Assembly: GCF_027359675.1 (NCBI RefSeq)
Contig: NZ_CP114786.1
Span: 744,001-808,000 of the forward strand
Source of the DNA: Roseibium sp. Sym1
GTDB taxonomy: Bacteria; Pseudomonadota; Alphaproteobacteria; Rhizobiales; Stappiaceae
DNA: 64,000 nucleotides
Direction of reading: 5' to 3'
Part shown: positions 55,501 to 62,036 of the stretch, in pieces
Layout: every line of letters begins with the position of its first letter
Position numbering within the stretch: the stretch's first letter is position 1
Made by a program: the position numbers and the translations under genes
Notes under the pieces: generated by a model
What the model saw: the letters and a program-made list of their open reading frames with translations, nothing else
The model's database searches: none
Told to the model about the DNA's origin: nothing

Positions 55501-58500
55501 AGACCGCGCGGCTCCTGAACCGCCTGCCTGCGCTTTATGGCTGCGGACCTCAGGACGTCCTGTTGTCCGCGCTGACGCTGGCCGTCGGCGCTTTCCTGTC
55601 CGCGCGATCCGGCGCATCTGCCGGAGATGTCCTGTGCGAGGTCGAGGGTCATGGGCGCGAGCCTGTCGCAGACGCCGATCTCAGCCGGACCGTCGGCTGG
55701 TTCACGAGCCTCTATCCGGTGCGGCTGCAGACCGGCCAGGCGGGCCCGGACGTTGCCGCGATCTCCGATCAGGACCTGAGGCTCCTGATTGCCGCAACGA
55801 AGGACGGCGCACGCACCATGCCAGATAGGGGCATCGGCTACGGCATGCTGCGTTACCTCAACGAGGAGACTGCCGGTACGCTGGCAAAGGAACCGAAGGC
55901 TCAAATATCCTTCAACTACCTCGGCCGTTTCCAGGCCGAGGCCGGCGGCGACTGGAGTCCCGTGCCGGAGTTCGGTGGATTGCGCGGCGGCTTCCACCCG
56001 GCGACACCGCTGGATCATGTGCTTTCGATCGACTGCCAGGCCGTCGAGGAAGATGACGGTTTCCGTCTCGTGACCGATTTCAGCCCTGCGGCTCGCCATC
56101 TGCCGGAAGGTGACGTGGCAGAGCTGTTGCAGCATTGGGAGAGGGCTCTTGCCAGGCTGGCCAGCCACGCCGACTGGCAGGATGCCGGCGGCCACACGCC
56201 CTCGGACTTCCCGCTGGCGGACTTGTCCCAAGCCGAGGTGGACCTCCTTTCAGAACGCTACGGCGATGCAGTTTCTGCGGTCTGGCCGTTGACGGGTCTC
56301 CAGTCGGGTCTCCTGTTCCACGGTCTGATGGACGCGGAGACGGGCGAGGATGCCTATCTGGTCCAGACGGTGGTGACACTGGCCGGTGATGTCGAGGCGG
56401 ACCGTCTTCAGGCGAGCCTGGAAGCGCTCGTGGCCCGCCACGCTCCCTTGCGGGCGGTGTTCTGCCACGAAGGAGTGAGCGAACCGGTGCAGGTGATCCT
56501 GACGGATCCGGACATGCCGTTCCAGGTGGTGGACCTCAGCGGTTCGGACGCTCCGCAAGCCGCGCTGGAATCCCTGCTAGCCGAGGACCGCCGGACACGG
56601 TTCGATCTCGCCCGGGGTCCCCTTCTGCGCGCCTGCCTGGTAAGGCTGCCGGGAGAGCGCTCGAAGCTGATCCTCACCAATCACCACATTCTCCTGGACG
56701 GCTGGTCGCTGCCGGTGCTGATGCGGGAGCTGAAGGACATCCACGCGGCGGGCGGCCCACACGCCCTTCCCGCCGTGGTGCCCTTCGACCGCTATCTCGG
56801 CTGGCTGCAGCGCCAGGACAGGGCGGCCGCCCGGACCGCCTGGCAGGAGGCCCTGGCGGGCCTGGAGGAGCCGACCCGGCTGGCCGCCTCGGTCCACGGC
56901 CAGCCCTCCGCCGTCTCCGACGAGGTGCTGCGCTTCGACACTCTCCTGAGCCCCGAGGCCACGTGCGCGCTCGAGCGCCTGGCCCGGCAGCTGGACATCA
57001 CCCTGAACACGGTCCTGCAGGGGGCGTGGGCGGTGCTGCTCGGCCGGGTCTGCGGCCGTGACGACCTGGTCTTCGGCACGACCGTTTCCGGACGTCCCCC
57101 CGAGATCACCGGTGTGGAGACCATGGCCGGGCTCTTCATCAACACCGTGCCCGTGCGGGCGCGGCCCCTGCCGGGGCAGACGGTCGAGGCCTTCCTGAAG
57201 GGCCTTCAGGGCATGCAGGCGTCGCTCCTGCCCCATCAGCATCTCGGCCTGCCGGAGATCCAGGCGGGCGCGGGACTGGGCGACCTGTTCGACACGCTGG
57301 TCGTGTTCGAGAACTATCCCGACGCAGAGGACATGGGCAGAGCCGGTGAAACCGGTCTCCGGATCGACGGCCTCGAGGTGCATGACCGGACCCACTACCC
57401 GGCCAGCCTGATGGTGGTTCCGGGCGACCAACTGATGTTGCGGCTGGACTGCCGGGAAGACCGGATCGGGTCAGAGCTCGGCCGCAGCCTCCTGGAGCAG
57501 CTCTGTCACCTGCTGGAGCAGATGGCCTTGCAGCCGGACGCGGCCCTCGGCTCCCTTGCAACGCTCGGTCCGGCGCAAACACAGGCGGTTCAGGAGCGGT
57601 GGAACGATACCCGTCACGCCCTGCCCGAAGGCGATCTGGTCGAGCTGATCTCGGCCACCGCCGCCCGGCATGGGGAACGCGAGGCGGTGGTCAGCGGCGA
57701 GGAGCGGCTGAGCTACCGGCAGCTCGAGGAGCGGGCCAACCGGCTGGCTCATGTGTTGCTCCGGCACGGCATCGGCGCCGAGGACCGGGTCGCAATCGCG
57801 CTGCCGCGCTCCGCCGACATGGTGGTGGCGCTGCTGGCGGTGCTGAAGACCGGAGGAGCATACCTGCCGCTCGACCCGGACTACCCGCCGGCCCGGATCG
57901 CGATGATGCTGGAGGACGCGGCGCCGAAACTGGTGATCACCACGGAAAAGACCAAGGCCGCGCTCAAGGACGGGCTGCATGGTCTCGACCTGCTTGTGCT
58001 CGACGCAGGAGAGACCGCCGCGGACCTGGACAACGCCCCCGCGCATGTCCCGCAAGACACAGACCGGCGGACCCCGATCCACCCGAACCACCCCGCCTAT
58101 GTCATCTACACATCCGGATCGACCGGCAAGCCGAAGGGCGTTGTCGTCACGAGAGCGGGGCTCAAGAACTTCCTGTGCGGCCTGACCCAAGACCTTGAAC
58201 TGACGGACCGGGACCGGATGCTGAGCGCGACGACGATCGGTTTCGACATCGCCGGTCTGGAACTCTACGGTCCGCTTCTGACCGGGGGAACAGTTCTGCT
58301 GTTTGCCGCGAGCCAGCGGGAAACGGATCGCCTGTCGGACTGGATCGCCCTGGAACATCCGACGGTGATGCAGGCAACCCCGTCGCTGTGGCGCGCGCTC
58401 GCCGAAACCGGACCGCTCCCCAACCTGAAGGTGCTGGTGGGGGGCGAGGCGCTCGACGGAGTGCTGGCAGAGCGGTTGCGGTCGGCCGGTCCGGTGACCA

Positions 58501-60215
58501 ATCTCTATGGCCCGACCGAAACGACCATCTGGTCCCTGCGCCAGAACATCGACCAAGCCGCCTCGAACCGGCCCGGCATCGGCCTGCCGATGTGGAACAC
58601 GCAGGCCCATGTGCTCGACGCGGCCCTGCAACCTGTCGCGGACGGTGTGGCTGGCGAACTCTATATCGGCGGCACCGGGCTCGCGCGCGGCTATCACGGC
58701 AGACCGGACCTCACGAGCGAACGGTTCGTCGCCGACCCGTTCGCGGGTGGTGGTGCGCGCATGTACCGGACCGGAGACATCGTTTACCGCAACGCAGACG
58801 GCACGATGGTTTTCCTCGGCCGGGGCGATGCGCAGCTCAAGATCCGCGGACACCGGATCGAGCCGGGAGAAATCGAAACCGTCATTGCCTCGATGACAAA
58901 TGTTGCCCGGGCTGCCGTGATCGAACGGCAGGGCGCCGGGCCTGAACCGTCTCTCGTTGCGTATGTTGTGCCGGAGCCGGGTGCGCGCCTGAAGCCCGAG
59001 GCCATACGCACCTGTCTCCAGCAGTCCCTGCCGGACTACATGGTGCCGGGCGACTTCGTTGTTCTTGACGAAATGCCGCTGACGCCCAACGGCAAGCTCA
59101 ACCGGCTGGCCTTGCCGGAACCCGTTCGGGTACGGCGATCCACGGAAGCGATGACATTGCAGGAAACCCTGCTTTGCACCCTGTTCGCAGAAGTGCTGCA
59201 GGGCGCGATGCCGGGTCCGCAGGACAGCTTCTTCGAAATGGGCGGTCACTCCCTGCAGGCCGCGCGCCTCAAATCCTTGATGAGGGATCGCATGGGGCTT
59301 GATGTCAGCTTGCGCGACATCTTTGAAACGCCAACCGTCCGGGGGCTCTTGTCTACCGGGCGCGACCGCAAGACCTGCCTGCTCGAACCGGTCCTGCAGA
59401 TCCGTCCCGCCGGAAGCCAGCCACCGCTGTTCTGCGTTCATCCGGGTTTCGGCCTTGGCTGGACCTATGCGGGTCTGGTTTCCGTGCTGCCGCCCGACGT
59501 GCCCGTGATCGCACTCCAGGCACGCGGCTATGCCGACGAAGCCGCCTTGCCGGCCTCCATCGGCGACATGGCGGCCGACTACATGGACAGTGTCGTCCGG
59601 CTTTGGCCGAAAGGGCCTGTCCGCTTGCTCGGCTGGTCCTTCGGCGGCTTGGCCGCCTATGAAATGGCGCACCGTTTCGAGGCCGCCGGGCGCGAGGTCG
59701 AGTTCCTGTCGCTGCTGGACAGCTATCCCATGAAGGCAGGAGACCCGCTGCCGGATCTTTCGGACCGGGGTGCGCGCGGTGCCTTTTTCGAAATGGTCGG
59801 GTTCGATCCGCAAGGCAGGTCTCCGGACGATGTGACCTTCGAAGAGGTGCGCCGGTTCCTGGAAGACCGGTCGCACCCCCTCGCGGACCTCGGCAGCGGC
59901 GATTTCGGCAACATGCTCCGGATCGCACGCAACAATGCGCGGCTGGCGCATGACTGGCGACCACAGGGCCTGACCTGTCCGCTGCTGCATTTCGTCTCCG
60001 GGCAATCCTGGCGCATGATGGCGCTTGAGACCGATCCCTGGCAGCCCCTGACAGGCGGCCGGTTCGAAACACGTACACTTGCGTGTACGCATCATGAAAT
60101 GACGTCGCAAATCGCACTTGCCGACATCGGCAAGGCACTTTCCGAATGGATGAACCAGGGGCCCCTGCCGCGCCGGCAGGATGCGTCCGAAGGGAGACTG
60201 AAGAATGTCGGTTGA
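46539..60215 (+). CDS. Four-module nonribosomal peptide synthetase, A-T/C-A-T/C-A-T-E/C-A-T-TE
   Basis: A 4558-residue multimodular synthetase that builds a peptide on phosphopantetheine arms in the cytosol. Domain order (residues, approximate): A1 32-537, T1 548-618 (GGHSL, S582), C1 637-1077 (HHIAIDG at 768), A2 1106-1597, T2 1604-1672 (GGDSI, S1638), C2 1705-2140 (HHILLDG at 1843), A3 2156-2660, T3 2665-2735 (GGDSI, S2704), E 2761-3210 (HHLVIDG at 2890), C3 3245-3680 (HHILLDG at 3382), A4 3695-4198, T4 (GGHSL, S4238) and TE 4296-4535 (GWSFGG, S4367). All catalytic motifs are intact. There is no C domain before A1, so A1-T1 loads the first residue. Pocket residues suggest beta-amino-acid-like, aliphatic, Tyr (epimerised) and Gly. 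The C2/A3 and C3/A4 units are near-identical duplications. HpaB, MbtH and exporter genes follow, the first overlapping the NRPS end by 11 nt. Confidence 0.95.
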   Translation: MASRDRSSKAATERSAAADAMLHAGDRRMREFETVADLFARQVRDRPSQKALILATSSLTFDDLDRKANRVARYLIGRGIGPGDIVALGCASGPDLVVCLLGVIKAGACYMPLDPAYPDQRLTDMLADAAPDLILAEPAVAGVVEAAGQTDRSVLIGSGAFGREISLQAAHALEEGELKRPPSANDPAYLVYTSGSTGRPKGVLGRQAALVNRLRWIGEALPFAQDERTLFKTSLNFIDGSTELLGALTNGGSVVIADGHVSGDPRRLAETVDRFAVTRLTVVPSLLASLLEDGCLKNLAGCRTWVTSGEPLPSSLLERFSDKLPGARLYNFYGASEAAGDSLWSLCEAGQTVAIGNPVRETLVHLLDDRLQPVEDGNSGELYIGGSGLALGYHRQPDRTSERFIASPFGPPGSLLYRTGDVARRLPGGAFEYLGRTDHQVKIRGVRVEPGEVAAALDRLPELARSAVVSRHRDTGEVCLVAYIVWETGAKRDIPKLLETLARSLPAAFLPSQFITLEALPLTPNGKLDRAALPEPDREPQEDRREPRTALETTICALFTEVLGVGTVAADDNFFLLGGHSLLAARLAYRLRERLGVHIDPVQVFEAPTPAGLAALAGDAKPWSKDPGKPPRPERPPLSSAQKRLWFLNRLHPEDISYNLAYRYRLAGNLDIATLRQAWRDVIDRHEILRTVYPEGQDGKPYQDVSNGWPDEKVFRILPTSAEDLSAVLCAHAALPFDLGSDLPIRICIVPGSQAESGGQHVMQFVVHHIAIDGGALGPLLADLETAFLARSQGKTPRWNAPAMQYADFACWQQERLGRISETDIAQHLSGWKADLAGAPDCLDLPCADGRRQNNHWQGDGTPVDIPARLHGDLERLAAETQTSLFMVLQAAVAATMARLGAGDDIIIGTPVDGRPDRSFEDTVGLFVNMLALRCDLSGQPTFRDLLAATRTRNLRAYGRRDVPFELVVDELAPNRDLSFHPLFQLVLALDMGGVPDLALPGLTCVHEEVPVTASKFDLSFDLAALRGPDGSASGIRGRIEFRTDLLDRQIAETISRRLVVLLEAAVDHPDVRIAELPLVASGELARLAGLCEGSRINRPEVETSLPERFALLTERNGERIAVRSETEALSYADLDARTTLVARNLAARGVRPGARVAVLMDRSIDLVVATLAILKAGGAYVPLNRNDPQKRLEQLVGDTRAHLVLTDGGAADPGHLGGVSCLSFADLMSADSDAALPRVEAGEIACVLFTSGSTGRPKGIAITHRNIQALALDGCWPDGSHERVLLHSPYAFDASTYELWTPLMRGQELLVAPPGILDAETIGRLVKDNKVTAACITTRLFNIIAGEKPEAFRPLKSVLIGGEAASAEALRRATSAAPETRFVNGYGPAEGTTFVTWHAMHSLSESAHKVPIGLPRDNCAVRILDDRLQPVGIGMVGELYLTGDCLTLGYLDRAGLTAERFVADPSGPPGSRMYRTGDLVRWRGDGLLTFVGRADHQVKINGFRIEPQEIENAIGGNPAVGQCAVIVREDRPGEKKLVAYLVSAGTREPDLETLRGDLASSLPAFMVPAHFVVLQSLPFTTNGKLDLKRLPAPDVRGETMPRAASGTEAEICRLFADVLGLASVGPADNFFALGGDSILSIQLVSRARRAGLVFSAKDIFNARTPAQLALRAREQQVQEAETGLEANWICEQDLARVNRRYGSSVSAVWPLTGLQSGLLFHGLMDAATGEDAYLVQTVVTLAEPVEADRLQASLEALVARHAPLRAVFCHEGVSEPVQVILADPNLPFRVVDLSRSDDPQAALESLLAEDRRTRFDLARGPLIRACLVRLPGERSKLILTNHHILLDGWSLPVLMRELKDIHAAGGAHALPAVVPFDRYLGWLQRQDRAAARTAWQEALAGLEEPTRLAASVHGQPAAVSDEVLRFDTLLSPQATRALERLARQLDITLNTVLQGAWAVLLGRICGREDLVFGTTVSGRPPEIAGVETMAGLFINTVPVRARPLPGQTVEAFLKELQARQTALLPHQHLGLPEIQAGAGLGDLFDTLVVFENYPDAEDMGGAGETGLRIDGLEVHDRTHYPASLMVVPGDQLMLRLDCREDRIGSELGRSLLDQLCHLLDQMALRPDAALGSLATLEPTQTQAVQERWNDTRHALPEGDLVELISATAARHTEREAVVGGEERLSYRQLEERANRLAHVLLRHGIGAEDRVAIALPRSPDMVVALLAVLKTGGAYLPLDPDYPPARIAMMLEDAAPKLVITTEKTKAALKDGLHGLDLLVLDAKETATELDNAPARAPQDTDRRSPIHPNHPAYVIYTSGSTGKPKGVVVTRAGLVNLATAQVERFAISADSRVAQFASFSFDAAFSEIATALVSGAALVIWPRKAFTDPAALKAFLRDEDVSHITLSPSLLSVMSVEDLPAGCVLVTAGEAISIAEVRRWAERCRLINAYGPTEVTVCGSMSLPLDGDQGADVASIGLPIWNSGLYVLDRALQPVADGVAGELYIGGIGLARGYQNLAGLTASRFVADPFAGDGARMYRTGDIVYRAGGGNLFFLGRGDSQVKIRGRRIEPGEIERVLLERDDVAQCLVSVYRDRTGTSRLVAYVIGQDNADPCPDALKQHCAGRLPDYMVPVQIDLLPYLPRLPNGKIDRKALPAPSRPHREPGARTLSPLEETVSAAFAETLGIAAPAADQSFFALGGDSISAIKLVSLLRRQGLSASPKDVFDHKTVAGLAAVVQPLAETDDLQNGDAETGTVHPTPIMRWLEDLGGPLDGFYQSTCLQLPAGAGAAFLEAALAALVRHHGMLRVQSGRGLQDMHVRPFSEGPQPVDLRRVDLTGTGSDTDLRLLLQEMHDEATGTLSLADGRMLNAVWFDRGDTGPGWLLLAAHHLVIDGVSWRILTDDLRSAWEDWSAGRPISLEPATTSFPVWSRLLRNAAHSAARSTEVTYWREVAAAGTAGLVPGRLDPTLDTVRTQTSRRSDLAPAETARLLNRLPALYGCGPQDVLLSALTLAVGAFLSARSGASAGDVLCEVEGHGREPVADADLSRTVGWFTSLYPVRLQTGQAGPDVAAISDQDLRLLIAATKDGARTMPDRGIGYGMLRYLNEETAGTLAKEPKAQISFNYLGRFQAEAGGDWSPVPEFGGLRGGFHPATPLDHVLSIDCQAVEEDDGFRLVTDFSPAARHLPEGDVAELLQHWERALARLASHADWQDAGGHTPSDFPLADLSQAEVDLLSERYGDAVSAVWPLTGLQSGLLFHGLMDAETGEDAYLVQTVVTLAGDVEADRLQASLEALVARHAPLRAVFCHEGVSEPVQVILTDPDMPFQVVDLSGSDAPQAALESLLAEDRRTRFDLARGPLLRACLVRLPGERSKLILTNHHILLDGWSLPVLMRELKDIHAAGGPHALPAVVPFDRYLGWLQRQDRAAARTAWQEALAGLEEPTRLAASVHGQPSAVSDEVLRFDTLLSPEATCALERLARQLDITLNTVLQGAWAVLLGRVCGRDDLVFGTTVSGRPPEITGVETMAGLFINTVPVRARPLPGQTVEAFLKGLQGMQASLLPHQHLGLPEIQAGAGLGDLFDTLVVFENYPDAEDMGRAGETGLRIDGLEVHDRTHYPASLMVVPGDQLMLRLDCREDRIGSELGRSLLEQLCHLLEQMALQPDAALGSLATLGPAQTQAVQERWNDTRHALPEGDLVELISATAARHGEREAVVSGEERLSYRQLEERANRLAHVLLRHGIGAEDRVAIALPRSADMVVALLAVLKTGGAYLPLDPDYPPARIAMMLEDAAPKLVITTEKTKAALKDGLHGLDLLVLDAGETAADLDNAPAHVPQDTDRRTPIHPNHPAYVIYTSGSTGKPKGVVVTRAGLKNFLCGLTQDLELTDRDRMLSATTIGFDIAGLELYGPLLTGGTVLLFAASQRETDRLSDWIALEHPTVMQATPSLWRALAETGPLPNLKVLVGGEALDGVLAERLRSAGPVTNLYGPTETTIWSLRQNIDQAASNRPGIGLPMWNTQAHVLDAALQPVADGVAGELYIGGTGLARGYHGRPDLTSERFVADPFAGGGARMYRTGDIVYRNADGTMVFLGRGDAQLKIRGHRIEPGEIETVIASMTNVARAAVIERQGAGPEPSLVAYVVPEPGARLKPEAIRTCLQQSLPDYMVPGDFVVLDEMPLTPNGKLNRLALPEPVRVRRSTEAMTLQETLLCTLFAEVLQGAMPGPQDSFFEMGGHSLQAARLKSLMRDRMGLDVSLRDIFETPTVRGLLSTGRDRKTCLLEPVLQIRPAGSQPPLFCVHPGFGLGWTYAGLVSVLPPDVPVIALQARGYADEAALPASIGDMAADYMDSVVRLWPKGPVRLLGWSFGGLAAYEMAHRFEAAGREVEFLSLLDSYPMKAGDPLPDLSDRGARGAFFEMVGFDPQGRSPDDVTFEEVRRFLEDRSHPLADLGSGDFGNMLRIARNNARLAHDWRPQGLTCPLLHFVSGQSWRMMALETDPWQPLTGGRFETRTLACTHHEMTSQIALADIGKALSEWMNQGPLPRRQDASEGRLKNVG
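46630..48400 (+). other. NRPS loading module A1-T1
   Basis: The A domain's FDxS region reads FIDGSTE, which places Asp at GrsA position 236 and Ile at 235. Aligned by eye, the pocket is I-D-T-T-V-S-F-G-D-K. The Asp shift and the S...D-K ending resemble the beta-alanine code VDWVISLADK as I remember it. Motif A5 is GASEAAGD instead of GPTE. A beta-amino acid starter is the best guess. Confidence 0.55.
48440..51555 (+). other. NRPS module 2, C1-A2-T2
   Basis: C1 is of the LCL type (LSSAQKRLWFLNRL, HHIAIDGG). The A2 pocket read by eye is D-A-Y-C-L-G-G-T-F-K, close to Val-type codes ending GGTFK, so an aliphatic residue is likely. T2 has GGDSI, the form usual before an epimerase, but no epimerase follows. 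Confidence 0.55.
51655..56180 (+). other. NRPS module 3, C2-A3-T3-E
   Basis: C2 begins PLTGLQSGLLFHGLM and has HHILLDGWS, the DCL-type pattern. The A3 pocket is D-A-S-T-V-A-A-V-C-K, equal to a published tyrosine code as I remember it. T3 (GGDSI) is followed by an epimerase with HHLVIDGVSW and NYLGRF, so D-Tyr is expected. Confidence 0.65.
51657..53546 (+). repeat. Copy 1 of a 1,890-bp direct repeat inside the NRPS
   Basis: This copy spans the start of C2 to the A3-motif region of A3 (VVVTRAGL). It pairs with 56274-58163 at a constant offset of 4,617 bases with no insertion or deletion, and most lines are identical. Divergence begins abruptly at 53547. Confidence 0.9.
56270..60160 (+). other. 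NRPS module 4, C3-A4-T4-TE
   Basis: C3 is nearly identical to C2 and follows the epimerase, fitting a D-donor (DCL) role. The A4 pocket is D-I-L-Q-L-G-L-I-W-K, equal to a published glycine code as I remember it. T4 is GGHSL and the thioesterase has GWSFGG with S4367. Release is by hydrolysis or cyclisation. Confidence 0.65.
56274..58163 (+). repeat. Copy 2 of a 1,890-bp direct repeat inside the NRPS
   Basis: This copy spans the start of C3 to the A3-motif region of A4 and pairs with 51657-53546. The high identity implies recent duplication or gene conversion. Sequence diverges again exactly where the specificity-determining part of the A domain begins. Confidence 0.9.
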
Positions 60216-61755
60216 TATCCTCAATCCAGCAGAGCCCGCGGAGGCGGCCGCCACCGCGACCCCCATGACCGGCGCCGAGTTCATCGACAGTCTTCAGGAC
60301 CAGCGCTGCGTCTATTTCAACGGCGAGAGGGTCCAGGGGCTCACCGACCATCCCGCCTTCCGCAATTCGGTACGCTCGCTGGCACGCCTCTATGACGCCC
60401 TGCACCAGGATCATGACAGCGGCACCGGCGTTCTGACAGCCGCCGCCGATGCCGATCCGGAGGGCTACACCCACCGCTATTTCAAGGTGGCCCGCTCCGC
60501 CGGGGACCTGCTCGGCCAGCAGAAGGCGATCGCCGAATGGGCAAAGCTCAGCTATGGCTGGATGGGGCGGTCGCCGGACTACAAGGCCGCCATCGTCAAC
60601 ACGCTCGACGCCAACGCGGCCTATTACGGCCCCTTCGCGGACAACGCCCGGCGCTGGTACCACCTGGCCCAGGAGCGGACCTATTTCATGAACCACGCGG
60701 TCGCCAATCCGCCGATCGACCGGGCCAAGCCGATCAGCGAGGCCAAGGACGTGCTGGTGCATGTGGTCCGGGAGACCGATGCCGGGCTTTATCTTTCCGG
60801 CGCAAAGGTCGTTGCCACCTCCGCCGCGCTCACCCATTACAACTTTCTGAGCCACCACGCGGTCTCCGACACCAACGAACCGCCGACCGCCTTCATGTTC
60901 TTTCTCGATATGTCGACACCGGGCATCAAGCTGATCTGCCGCAACTCCTATGAGTTCGCCGCGCATCAGTCCTCGTCACCGTTCGACAGTCCGCTGGCCT
61001 CGAGGTTCGACGAAAACGACGCCATTCTGATCCTCGACAACGTCTTCGTGCCCTGGGAGAACGTCCTGGTCTATGGCCCGGCACACAAGCCGATCAACTT
61101 CCTGATGGACACCGGCTACCTGCAGGGAACCTGCTTTCACGGCTGCACCCGCTTTGCGGTCAAACTCGATTTTCTCGCAGGTCTTCTGACAAAGGCGCTG
61201 CACATCACCAGCGGCGACGAATTCCGCGGCAACCAGGTGCTGCAGGGCGAGGTCATCGCCCTCAGGCACCTGTTCTGGTCGCTGTCGGACGCCATGGCGA
61301 GAACACCGGAACCTTTTGCCGACGGCGCATTCCTGCCCGGCCTGACCGCCGCACAGGCCTATCGCGCCCTCGCGCCCGACGCCTATGGCAGGGTCAAGGA
61401 AATCGTCCAGAAGATCGTGGCCTCCGCGCTGATCTACCTGCCGTCCTCGGCGAAGGATCTCCAGAACCCGGAGATCAACGCCTACCTGGAACGGTATGTG
61501 CGCGGCTCCAACGACATCGGCCACAAGGACCGCATCAAGCTGATGAAACTGTTGTGGGACGCCACGGGCTCCGAGTTCGCCGGACGGCACGAGCTTTACG
61601 AGCGCAACTACGCGGGCAACCATGAAGAGGTCAAGCTGCAGTTGCCCTCGATCGCCCGGCGCGACGGCACGATGGAGCAGATGCTGTCGCTTGTTGACCA
61701 GTGTCTTGAAGACTATGATGAATTCGGCTGGTGCAATGCCGCATGGAAAGATTGA
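60205..61755 (+). CDS. HpaB-type FADH2-dependent phenol 3-hydroxylase (4-hydroxyphenylacetate 3-monooxygenase family)
   Basis: The protein has 516 residues, the usual size for HpaB oxygenases. Family features include MTGAEFIDSLQDQRCVYFNGERV at the start, KVARSAGDLLGQQKAI, NPPIDRAKPISEAKDV, ETDAGLYLSGAKVVATSAALTHYNFLS and ENVFVPWENVLVY-type segments (here ILDNVFVPWENVLVYG). HpaB enzymes use FADH2 from a separate HpaC reductase to hydroxylate phenols ortho to the OH; some act on tyrosine bound to carrier proteins. It overlaps the NRPS end by 11 nt and is co-transcribed. The predicted D-Tyr residue is the obvious target, giving a catechol. No hpaC-like gene is in the window. Confidence 0.92.
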   Translation: MSVDILNPAEPAEAAATATPMTGAEFIDSLQDQRCVYFNGERVQGLTDHPAFRNSVRSLARLYDALHQDHDSGTGVLTAAADADPEGYTHRYFKVARSAGDLLGQQKAIAEWAKLSYGWMGRSPDYKAAIVNTLDANAAYYGPFADNARRWYHLAQERTYFMNHAVANPPIDRAKPISEAKDVLVHVVRETDAGLYLSGAKVVATSAALTHYNFLSHHAVSDTNEPPTAFMFFLDMSTPGIKLICRNSYEFAAHQSSSPFDSPLASRFDENDAILILDNVFVPWENVLVYGPAHKPINFLMDTGYLQGTCFHGCTRFAVKLDFLAGLLTKALHITSGDEFRGNQVLQGEVIALRHLFWSLSDAMARTPEPFADGAFLPGLTAAQAYRALAPDAYGRVKEIVQKIVASALIYLPSSAKDLQNPEINAYLERYVRGSNDIGHKDRIKLMKLLWDATGSEFAGRHELYERNYAGNHEEVKLQLPSIARRDGTMEQMLSLVDQCLEDYDEFGWCNAAWKD

Positions 61756-61779
61756 CACACGCGGCAGGGAGAGACGGCA

Positions 61780-61989
61780 ATGACCAATCCATTCGATGAT
61801 CCGGACGGCACCTTCCACGTGCTGGTGAATGACGAGGAACAGCATTCCCTGTGGCCCGAATTCGTCGCCGTTCCCGAAGGCTGGAAGTCGGTGTTCGGTC
61901 CCGGCAAGCGCCAGGACTGTATCGACTATGTCAATGCGCACTGGACCGACATCAGACCGAAAAGCCTGAAGGACGCCGCCGGCGACTGA
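61780..61989 (+). CDS. MbtH-like protein
   Basis: A 69-residue protein with the complete MbtH signature: [24 protein letters not shown], followed by [11 protein letters not shown] and [10 protein letters not shown]. These include the invariant Trp residues and NxExQxSLWP. MbtH proteins bind adenylation domains and are often essential for their folding and activity. It lies 24 bases after the hydroxylase gene, and GGGAGAGA precedes the ATG. It probably assists one or more of the four A domains of the adjacent NRPS. Confidence 0.96.
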   Translation: MTNPFDDPDGTFHVLVNDEEQHSLWPEFVAVPEGWKSVFGPGKRQDCIDYVNAHWTDIRPKSLKDAAGD

Positions 61990-62036
61990 CCTTTCCACAC
62001 AAGCGGTGACGGACCACCTGGAGCGCCTGGTTTTCG

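Noticed and set aside
57471..60284. Long minus-strand open frame of over 900 codons opposite the NRPS, with similar ones at 53664-56231 and 51267-52814
   Set aside because: High GC in third codon positions of the NRPS strand leaves the antisense frame open. The predicted residues are Arg/Gly/His-rich without domains, and the NRPS reading is unambiguous.
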